NCBI GenBank assembly: GCA_016784825.1
Contig: JADHTT010000062.1
Location: forward strand, 1 to 5,795
DNA: 5,795 bases
Origin: Campylobacterales bacterium
Lineage (GTDB): Bacteria; Campylobacterota; Campylobacteria; Campylobacterales; Arcobacteraceae
Direction of reading: 5' to 3'
In this document: positions 1 through 5,305 of the stretch, piece after piece
How positions within the stretch are numbered: the stretch's first letter is position 1
Layout of the letters: every line of letters begins with the position of its first letter
The notes under the pieces: generated by a model
Database searches by the model: none
What the model was told of the DNA's origin: nothing
What the model saw: only the letters and a program-made list of their open reading frames with translations
Translations under genes and position numbers: made by a program

Positions 1-1948
1 CAGGTGCTGTATTAGCAACTATAGCTATTAGCGATAACTTTAGATCTTTAAATAAAATTAAAAACATAATAAATAAAACAAATACAACTACACCAATAGT
101 CTTAATTTGAGAGTCAAATAAAGACTGAAGCATATTATTATATATCACAAGTAAGTTTGTAATTTGAAACTGTTCAAATCTTGGATCTATAATATTTTGC
201 AGATCATTTTCTATTTGTTTTAATAGATCATCTCTTCTTAAATCTGGTAATGAATCAATAATACGAGTACTAAATCGCACTTGATTATTTTCAATATTTA
301 CATATGGATCTAGTAATATTTTTTTATATTCTGTTGGTAGTTTATTATACATAAGTGCTAAAGATATGTTATCTAAGTCTTCACCATTATTTAATGTTTT
401 TCCAACTTGTGCAACTGTATGTAAAGATAGAACTTTTCCTATAGCTTCTAATGAATCAAGATAATTATGAACTTGTTTGATAGTCTCCATTTTGTCAGAT
501 GTAAACCAATATTGTTCTTTAGATGCAGGTTCTTCATCCATCTCTTTATTAAATTCATTCAAAAAATCATCTAATTTAGCCTCAACTTTAACTTCATTCT
601 CTTTAAATGTTAATATGACGTCAAGTGGTGTTGTCCCACCAAGCTTTTGATCAAGTACTTTCATCCCTTGATAAATTTGAGTATCTTCCTTGAAATAATC
701 TATAAAGCTATTTTCAACAAATAGTTTTGTTGAGCCTGTTATTGAAAATATAATAACAATTAGAGATGATATTAATATTTTATATGGATGATTTTCTACT
801 ACTACAGCTACTTTTGAAGTAAATGGTTTATTGCTAGTTAGTTTTTCTTGAACCTTATCTTTTTGGAGTAATAGTAATGCATTTGGTAAAATAATAAAAG
901 TTAATATAAGAGATATACTAATACCTAAACTCATCATCCATCCAAAATGGATAATTGGTAATATGCCACTAAGTACTAAAGATGAAAAACCTGCAATAGT
1001 TGTAATTACAACAAAAAATGAAGGTTTAGCCATAGTCTTAATAGTATTTAAAACTAGATTATATTGTGTTTCTTCAGGATTTTTATTTAATAGTTCTCTA
1101 TATTTGACTGCTAGATGTATAATCAATGACATATTCATAATTAGTTGTAATGATATAAAATTTGATGATATGACAGATATCTTCCATCCAAATAATGCTA
1201 ATAGAGCACTAGTAATGACAACAGAAACAGTACAAATACCAATAGGTATTAGTATCCATTTTATTTTTCTAAATAGTATAAATAAAACAGCGATTAGTAT
1301 TAAAAAGACAACAATACCAAAAGTTTGCAAGTCATTTTTAACAAATTCTATCATATCATCTGCAATCATACTTACACCACCAAGATGTAGTTTTCCATTG
1401 TTTTCAAAATTTTGAATTATCTTTCGTATATTTACAATATTGTGGTGATTTTCATCCTTAGATAATCCAGCATGTAAATTAATTAAAATTGCTGTAGTTG
1501 TAAAATCTTCACTTACTAAACTTTTGCTATATAAAGGTGAAGTTAAAAATTCTTCTTTTGCTAGAAGTTTATCTATATTATTAGTACTTAAGTTTGGTAT
1601 ATTTTCTAATAGTTCTTTTATTGGTTTTACTGGAGATTGCAAAAGAGGTACATTTAGTATTGATGTGACAGATTTTACAGCCTTTAAGCTTTCTAGTTGA
1701 TTGCTAAGCTCTCTAATAGTATTTAGTGTATTTTGCGATAGTAGGTCTTCTTTTGGTTTATAAGTTACTACAAGTACATCTGGTGCTTCGTAGCGTTTAC
1801 TAAGCTGTCTTGTTAACGCTAAATCTTTATCACCTTCAAGTAAAAGTGTATCAGCACTAGCATCAATTTCAAGTTTTAGTGCATGTGGAGCAAGTAATAC
1901 AAATAATACTGCAACTATAGATAAAATTATCTTTGGGTATTTAAGCAT
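1..1948 (-). CDS. RND/MMPL-family lipid transporter (HpnN-like), 3' end outside window
   Basis: This is an inner-membrane transporter of the RND superfamily, MMPL/HpnN-like branch. The frame is open from an ATG at 1948-1946 to base 1, giving 649 codons; the family usually has about 800-870 residues, so the C-terminal part lies outside. The visible topology is TM1 (about residues 4-22), a periplasmic domain (23-208), TM2-TM6 (about 209-358), a cytoplasmic linker, TM7 (388-405), a second periplasmic domain (406-616), then TM8 and the start of TM9. That is the duplicated RND layout. The TM4 segment ends in IIHLAVKYRE, which matches the family's IHLxxRYRE, but the usual Asp before it is Ser274. 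The start lies 7 bp after the mlaC-like stop with only a weak GAGAG upstream, so translation is probably coupled. With MlaA and MlaC upstream, lipids or lipid-like molecules are the likely cargo (inference). The family call is firm; the substrate and transport direction are not known. Confidence 0.88.
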   Translation of the reverse strand, partial: MLKYPKIILSIVAVLFVLLAPHALKLEIDASADTLLLEGDKDLALTRQLSKRYEAPDVLVVTYKPKEDLLSQNTLNTIRELSNQLESLKAVKSVTSILNVPLLQSPVKPIKELLENIPNLSTNNIDKLLAKEEFLTSPLYSKSLVSEDFTTTAILINLHAGLSKDENHHNIVNIRKIIQNFENNGKLHLGGVSMIADDMIEFVKNDLQTFGIVVFLILIAVLFILFRKIKWILIPIGICTVSVVITSALLALFGWKISVISSNFISLQLIMNMSLIIHLAVKYRELLNKNPEETQYNLVLNTIKTMAKPSFFVVITTIAGFSSLVLSGILPIIHFGWMMSLGISISLILTFIILPNALLLLQKDKVQEKLTSNKPFTSKVAVVVENHPYKILISSLIVIIFSITGSTKLFVENSFIDYFKEDTQIYQGMKVLDQKLGGTTPLDVILTFKENEVKVEAKLDDFLNEFNKEMDEEPASKEQYWFTSDKMETIKQVHNYLDSLEAIGKVLSLHTVAQVGKTLNNGEDLDNISLALMYNKLPTEYKKILLDPYVNIENNQVRFSTRIIDSLPDLRRDDLLKQIENDLQNIIDPRFEQFQITNLLVIYNNMLQSLFDSQIKTIGVVVFVLFIMFLILFKDLKLSLIAIVANTAP

Positions 1949-1955
1949 ATATCGC

Positions 1956-2546
1956 TTAATCTCTCATCTTATCCATTAAAGTTGTAATGGTATCCCGTTG
2001 TAAAATAGAACTAAATTGCGCTATATCACTTTTGATAATACTGATTCCACTAATTATCACATCATAAACAAGCCATTGTTTCTTATTTAACTTTTGTTCC
2101 TTTGTTTTATAGTATTTGTAAGTAATTTTAATAGGTTCTCCACTACCCACAAGCTGTGTATCTATAATTATTCTAGATTTATTTACTTGTTGAATATTAT
2201 CAATAGTTACTTTTTCATCAGCAAATCCATCAATCTTTTTTGAGTAAGAATTTTTCATTCTGTTTACATACAAAACTACAAACTCTTTTTGCTGAGAGTC
2301 GTTAAGCTGGTTCCATTGTTTTCCAAGTGATAGCTTAGCCATAAGTTCAAAATCGAATATTGGATCAATTGCACTTACAATATTTTTATTTCTAGTATCT
2401 TTGTCTAATGATTTATCTTTTACAATAGTAATAATATTATCAAAAGTTACTATAAACTCTTTTTCCACAGTGCTTGTTTCATTTGCACTAATAGTTGTAA
2501 TATTTAGTAGTAGGGCAATGAAGATAATATATTTAATAAGTTTCAA
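1956..2546 (-). CDS. mlaC: MlaC/Ttg2D-family periplasmic phospholipid-binding protein
   Basis: MlaC proteins are soluble periplasmic carriers that ferry phospholipids between the outer-membrane MlaA complex and an inner-membrane partner. The 196-residue product has the family's usual length. Residues 1-21 form a signal peptide (KLIKY, a hydrophobic stretch, then ITTISA) with likely cleavage before NETST. Family landmarks are FDFELMAKLSLGKQW (64-78), followed by LNDSQQKEF and a Tyr-rich helix (81-101), and near the C-terminus WLVYDVIISGISII (158-171) leading to a QF motif, matching the family's W-x-V-x-DV...G-x-S signature. The start is TTG, chosen because AAGGA (2558-2554) lies 7 nt upstream and the signal peptide begins there; there is no in-frame ATG nearby. 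It begins 3 bp after the mlaA-like stop and ends 7 bp before the RND gene, consistent with a supply role to that pump (inference). Confidence 0.9.
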   Translation of the reverse strand: MKLIKYIIFIALLLNITTISANETSTVEKEFIVTFDNIITIVKDKSLDKDTRNKNIVSAIDPIFDFELMAKLSLGKQWNQLNDSQQKEFVVLYVNRMKNSYSKKIDGFADEKVTIDNIQQVNKSRIIIDTQLVGSGEPIKITYKYYKTKEQKLNKKQWLVYDVIISGISIIKSDIAQFSSILQRDTITTLMDKMRD

Positions 2547-2549
2547 ATG

Positions 2550-3302
2550 TTATTCCTTAATCTCTTTTTGTCTATGTTGTTCATAAATGTCTCTCATATA
2601 TGGATATAAATCTAGAGCATCTTCTTTAATTAGTTTATATTGCTTTAAAGTATTTGGTGAATTATTTATCTTTTCATATATCTTTAAGGCAAGTGTTTTT
2701 TCAGATCTTATATTATGGTGGTCTGTATGTGTTACTTCAAATTGTGAACTTAGAGTGAGTCCTAAAATATCTCTTGCATTAGATGGTCCAAAAAATGGTA
2801 ATACAATATGACATCCACTACCAACACCATACACAGCTAATGTTTGTCCAAAGTCTTCTCTATGACTTTTTAGACCAAAGTAATTTTGAGCTGGTTTAAA
2901 AATACCAACAACTCCAACAGTACTATTTATTATAAATGTAGCTGTTTCTTCTGCAGCATCTTTTATCTCAAATTGCAATATATTATTTACAAATCTAATA
3001 GGAAATCCAAGATTATAAAAAAAGTTACTCACCCCATTTCTAAAAGGTTCATTTGTAATACTTACATAACTATTTGATATAGGAGTTAATATATTTGTAT
3101 AAAGAGTATCATTGTGTTTTGTAATAAATCTATTATAACCATCTAAAGATGGACATTTTGATTGTTGTATTAGTGGTTCTACATTAAACTCTGAATCAAA
3201 GTCACACAATTCTGTTGTACAGTTTGAACTAGGGATAAATTCTGCAATTTCACCACCCCATAAAGAATTTAAAAGTAAACATAAAATAATAAAATATTTC
3301 AT
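2550..3302 (-). CDS. mlaA: MlaA/VacJ-family outer-membrane lipid asymmetry protein
   Basis: MlaA sits in the outer membrane and removes mislocalised phospholipids from the outer leaflet, handing them to MlaC. The 250-residue product carries the family core: YNRFITKHNDTLY (56-68), NGVSNFFYNLGFP (89-101), the block FEIKDAAEETATFIINSTVG (111-130), GIFKPA (133-138), and the signature VLPFFGPSNARD (167-178). The N-terminus (MKYFIILCLLLNSLWGG) looks like a plain signal peptide cleaved near residue 16 or 17. Cys8 sits inside the hydrophobic core without a lipobox, so unlike E. coli MlaA this protein is probably not a lipoprotein. The region just before the signature reads GSGCH, where the family commonly has G-x-G-x-Y. 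The mature part has four cysteines (28, 33, 50, 164). The ATG directly follows the TAG of the Dabb gene with no gap, and only a weak GAGAT-like element precedes it, so translation is likely coupled. Confidence 0.93.
   Translation of the reverse strand: MKYFIILCLLLNSLWGGEIAEFIPSSNCTTELCDFDSEFNVEPLIQQSKCPSLDGYNRFITKHNDTLYTNILTPISNSYVSITNEPFRNGVSNFFYNLGFPIRFVNNILQFEIKDAAEETATFIINSTVGVVGIFKPAQNYFGLKSHREDFGQTLAVYGVGSGCHIVLPFFGPSNARDILGLTLSSQFEVTHTDHHNIRSEKTLALKIYEKINNSPNTLKQYKLIKEDALDLYPYMRDIYEQHRQKEIKE
2554..2558 (-). promoter_or_regulatory. Shine-Dalgarno of mlaC (decides TTG start)
   Basis: AAGGA on the minus strand lies inside the last codons of the mlaA-like gene, 7 nt before the TTG at 2546-2544. 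Its spacing is ideal and no ATG or GTG competes nearby, so it supports TTG as the initiation codon. Confidence 0.7.
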
Positions 3303-3590
3303 CTATATCTCGTAATCCACAACTTTTGATTCAACAGCATATTGTTTAATAAATTGAACTACAGGGATATGTTTATCATGTATTGCATAAGCTTCAAGAT
3401 CCTCTTTAGTGTTTAAAACAACAATTAATGATAGATCACATGCTCTATCTTCTGGTGCAAAATTAATTCCAACTTCTAAATCTACTATGAAGTCAATATC
3501 ATTTTTAAGGTTAGTTAGCTTTTGTACAATTTCATCTTTATGATTTATACCGTCTTGGGAAAGTTTAAAAAATACAATATGTTTAATCAT
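3303..3590 (-). CDS. Dabb-domain (stress-responsive alpha/beta-barrel) protein
   Basis: This 95-residue protein belongs to the Dabb family, small dimeric ferredoxin-like alpha/beta barrels. It spans the whole domain: the N-terminal strand MIKHIVFFKL (1-10), a helix with spaced leucines (about 20-34), DLEVGINF (37-44), the central DLSLIVVLNTKEDLEAYAIH (52-71), and the C-terminal VVDYEI (90-95). These are standard family positions. The His in IHDKH corresponds to the conserved HPxH-type segment. It has no signal peptide and should be cytoplasmic. The start is well set by GGAGAG (3600-3595) 4 nt before the ATG. An earlier ATG at 3602 runs into a stop after three codons. It is the first gene of the operon and its TAG abuts the mlaA ATG. 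Most bacterial Dabb proteins have no proven function, so its role beside lipid-transport genes is unknown. Confidence 0.85.
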   Translation of the reverse strand: MIKHIVFFKLSQDGINHKDEIVQKLTNLKNDIDFIVDLEVGINFAPEDRACDLSLIVVLNTKEDLEAYAIHDKHIPVVQFIKQYAVESKVVDYEI

Positions 3591-3656
3591 TTATCTCTCC
3601 ATTTAAATTATGGATATTTTACCCAATGCTTTGTAAAAAAGTGATAAACTATAATT
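3591..3656. promoter_or_regulatory. Divergent promoter region between the mla-type operon and flavoprotein gene
   Basis: The 66-bp gap must hold start signals for both directions. On the minus strand, TAAAAT (3621-3616) is a possible -10 that would place transcription start near 3609, ahead of the GGAGAG ribosome site; the -35 is poor. On the plus strand, TGATAAACT (3642-3650) is an extended -10-like motif 6 nt before the flavoprotein ATG. All assignments are by eye in very AT-rich DNA. Confidence 0.4.
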
Positions 3657-4715
3657 ATGAATAAAGATCAATATGATATCGTGATAATAGGAGCAGGTGC
3701 TAGTGGCTTGATGTGTGCATCTATCTTAAATAATAAAAACCTGAAAATATGTGTAATAGATAGTAACCCTAAAATAGGGGAAAAGATAAAAGTTAGTGGT
3801 GGAGCAAAATGTAACATTACTAATAAATATTTAGAATCATCAAAATTTTTAGCTGAACAAGAATTTATAAAAAGTTGTTTCGAAAAGTTTGACAACAAAG
3901 ATCTATTAAAATTTTTAGCTTCACATGATTTACATCCTCATTTAAAAGAGAAGATTGTAAAAGGTACTTATTTTTGTAATAGTAGTAGTGAAGTAATATC
4001 ATTGTTTAAAAAGCTGACAAACAAAATACATTTTAAATTAAATACAAAAGTTGAAGATGTAAACTATTATGATAATGATTTTGTAATAAAGACAAATAAT
4101 AATTGTATAAAATCAAAAAAATTAATTGTTGCTAGTGGTGGTAAAAGTTTTCCAAAGCTTGGAGCAAGTGATATTGGATTTAAAATTGCACAAGATTTTG
4201 GACATAACATAGCTAGACTTGATCCTGCACTTGTAGGATTTACAGTACAAAAAGATCAATTTTGGTTTAAAGAATTAAGTGGTCTGTCATTGCCAGTAAA
4301 AATTAAAGTTGATAATAAAGAAGTAGTTGGTGATATGCTATTTACTCATAAAGGGTGTAGTGGTCCAGCTATATTAACGACATCACTTTATTGGAAAAAA
4401 GGGAAGTTTTCTATAGATTTTTTGCCTAATAAAAATACTTATCTTCCAAAAAGATTCAAAAGAGCTACTAAAGAACTTGATATAGATATACGAAAATATG
4501 AAATGGCACCAGCTGGAAATTATGGCTATACAAAAGCTGAAGTTACAAAAGGTGGAATATCTACAGATGAGATAAATGTTAATACAATGGAAAGTAAATT
4601 ACAAAAAGATTTATACTTTATAGGTGAAGTTCTTGATGTGACTGGCGAACTTGGTGGATATAATTTTCAGTGGGCATTTACTAGTGGATATATATGCGCT
4701 AAATATATCCTATAA
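3657..4715 (+). CDS. HI0933/YhiN (BaiN)-family FAD-dependent oxidoreductase, short form
   Basis: This is a flavoprotein of the HI0933/YhiN family, whose members bind FAD and probably use NAD(P)H; most have no established physiological substrate. The N-terminal dinucleotide fold is IVIIGAGASGLM (8-19), followed by the acidic end of strand two (VIDSNPKIGEKI, 33-44) and the family signature VSGGAKCNITN (46-56). Further family blocks are GGKSFPKLGASDIGF (161-175), LFTHKGCSGPAIL (228-240), AEVTKGGIS (294-302) and, near the C-terminus, YFIGEVLDVTGELGGYN (320-336) then QWAF, which completes the FAD site. The protein is 352 residues, against about 390-410 in typical members; the shortfall lies between residues 254 and 292, where the helical insert is reduced. 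The start must lie before the FAD fold at residue 8, so this ATG is well supported despite no Shine-Dalgarno. It has its own promoter and converges on the MarR gene. Substrate unknown. Confidence 0.9.
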   Translation: MNKDQYDIVIIGAGASGLMCASILNNKNLKICVIDSNPKIGEKIKVSGGAKCNITNKYLESSKFLAEQEFIKSCFEKFDNKDLLKFLASHDLHPHLKEKIVKGTYFCNSSSEVISLFKKLTNKIHFKLNTKVEDVNYYDNDFVIKTNNNCIKSKKLIVASGGKSFPKLGASDIGFKIAQDFGHNIARLDPALVGFTVQKDQFWFKELSGLSLPVKIKVDNKEVVGDMLFTHKGCSGPAILTTSLYWKKGKFSIDFLPNKNTYLPKRFKRATKELDIDIRKYEMAPAGNYGYTKAEVTKGGISTDEINVNTMESKLQKDLYFIGEVLDVTGELGGYNFQWAFTSGYICAKYIL

Positions 4716-4723
4716 GTTATATA

Positions 4724-5203
4724 TTATTTATCAAAAATATTATATACGAGTTTTTTTAATATTGCATTTAATTGTTCTTTCTCATTTTTATTCAAATTTT
4801 GAAAAATTTCATTTTTTTGCATAACTAAATCATCTTTTGCTTTAAGAACTATTTGTTCACCATCTGTTGTAATTTTAACTAGCATACTTCTTTTATCTTC
4901 AGCTGAAGCGACTCTTGAAATGAAATTTCTATCTTTAAGTTTTTTTAAAATCTTTGTCATTCCACCTGATGAAAAAATTGTAGCTTCATAAAGTTCAGTT
5001 GGTCTCATAACTTTTCCATTAAAGTATAAAGTTGCTAATACATCCATTTGAGAATGGCTTAAATCATATTTGTCTTCAAGAAGTGCACATCCTTGATTAA
5101 ACATATATTTGTGAATCAATGTCATAGGTAATGCTAAACCTAAAACCTCACTCTCTCCTTGAAATACATTTGTATAGTAATTGTCTAATGTTTCTTTTTT
5201 CAT
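4724..5203 (-). CDS. MarR-family transcriptional regulator
   Basis: MarR proteins are dimeric winged-helix repressors that bind short palindromes and are released by small ligands or oxidation. This 159-residue protein has an N-terminal dimerisation helix (about 25-43), the HTH entry LSHSQMDVLATLYFNG (48-63), a recognition helix around SSGGMTKILKKLKDRNFI (78-95), a wing carrying the typical DKR (103-105) within about residues 97-112, and a long C-terminal dimerisation helix (from about 119). About 24 residues precede the first core helix, so Met27 is an alternative start, but neither Met1 nor Met27 has a convincing ribosome site. The gene is divergent from the TolC-family gene across two matching palindromes, so it most likely represses that gene and itself. 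Its stop lies 8 bp from the flavoprotein stop, on the opposite strand. A single Cys (39) is present; redox sensing cannot be claimed from that alone. Confidence 0.9.
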   Translation of the reverse strand: MKKETLDNYYTNVFQGESEVLGLALPMTLIHKYMFNQGCALLEDKYDLSHSQMDVLATLYFNGKVMRPTELYEATIFSSGGMTKILKKLKDRNFISRVASAEDKRSMLVKITTDGEQIVLKAKDDLVMQKNEIFQNLNKNEKEQLNAILKKLVYNIFDK

Positions 5204-5209
5204 AATATA

Positions 5210-5218
5210 AGTATAACA
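5210..5218 (-). promoter_or_regulatory. Extended -10 promoter of the marR-type gene
   Basis: The minus strand reads TGTTATACT, an extended -10 (TG, one base, then TATACT). With usual spacing, transcription would begin at 5203, the A of the ATG. A -35 at normal distance would lie at about 5233-5238 (GAAAGA on the minus strand, a poor match), inside operator 1, so repressor binding there would block this promoter. Confidence 0.5.
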
Positions 5219-5230
5219 TAGTAAAGATTA

Positions 5231-5248
5231 TGTCTTTCTAGTAAGACA
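5231..5248. promoter_or_regulatory. Putative MarR operator 1 (palindrome)
   Basis: TGTCTTTCTAGTAAGACA is an 18-bp inverted repeat with a central CTAG and a single mismatched pair (the T on each side of CTAG). It shares the 14-bp core TCTTTCTAGTAAGA with operator 2. It overlaps the expected -35 region of the marR-type gene. Size and symmetry fit a MarR dimer site; assignment to this regulator is an inference from position. Confidence 0.7.
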
Positions 5249-5250
5249 AA

Positions 5251-5256
5251 TATAAG
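5251..5256 (+). promoter_or_regulatory. Possible -10 element of the tolC-type gene
   Basis: TATAAG lies between the two palindromes. With normal spacing, transcription would start around 5263, just ahead of operator 2, which would then sit on the early transcribed region and block the polymerase. No good -35 is seen upstream, so this is a weak call. Confidence 0.3.
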
Positions 5257-5266
5257 TTAAACAATG

Positions 5267-5286
5267 TTATCTTTCTAGTAAGATAA
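5267..5286. promoter_or_regulatory. Putative MarR operator 2 (palindrome)
   Basis: TTATCTTTCTAGTAAGATAA is a 20-bp inverted repeat with the same core as operator 1 and the same lone mismatched pair around CTAG. Its right arm also forms AAGATA-AA-TATCTT (5280-5293) with the following bases, which could be a further half-site. It lies 20 bp before the TolC-family start codon, where binding would obstruct transcription of that gene. Confidence 0.7.
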
Positions 5287-5293
5287 ATATCTT

Positions 5294-5299
5294 AAAGGA
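5294..5299 (+). promoter_or_regulatory. Shine-Dalgarno of the tolC-type gene
   Basis: AAAGGA lies 6 nt before the ATG at 5306. It is a strong ribosome site that fixes this start, in contrast to the divergent MarR gene, which has none. Confidence 0.75.
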
Positions 5300-5305
5300 A
5301 AATAT

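Noticed and set aside
963..1415. Open frame of 150 codons on the plus strand
   Set aside because: It lies wholly opposite the RND transporter coding region, and its translation has no domain-like pattern and no ribosome site.
2401..3077. Three short plus-strand open frames (2401-2586, 2587-2811, 2886-3077)
   Set aside because: All are antisense to the mlaC- and mlaA-like genes, with low-complexity translations and no recognisable motif.
3279..3281. Cys8 of MlaA as a lipoprotein lipidation site
   Set aside because: It lies within the hydrophobic core only seven residues from the start, with no small residues before it, so it does not fit a lipobox.
3591..3602. Upstream in-frame ATG at 3602 as start of the Dabb gene
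   Set aside because: It is followed after two codons by TAA; the ATG at 3590 behind GGAGAG is the real start.
3650..3655. Perfect TATAAT as -10 of the flavoprotein gene
   Set aside because: It ends one base before the ATG, so transcription would start inside the gene and remove the start codon, and the FAD motif leaves no later start. The TGATAAACT just upstream fits better.
3668..3898. Minus-strand open frame of 76 codons
   Set aside because: It is antisense to the FAD-binding N-terminus of the flavoprotein, which is clearly the real gene.
4716..4760. AT-only inverted repeats between the convergent flavoprotein and MarR genes as a terminator
   Set aside because: The arms pair imperfectly, contain almost no G or C and extend into the MarR coding end; no GC stem with a T-run is visible.
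5231..5286. Two repeated units read as the start of a CRISPR array
   Set aside because: There are only two short, palindromic copies with a spacer of about 20 bp, placed in a divergent promoter; operators explain them better.
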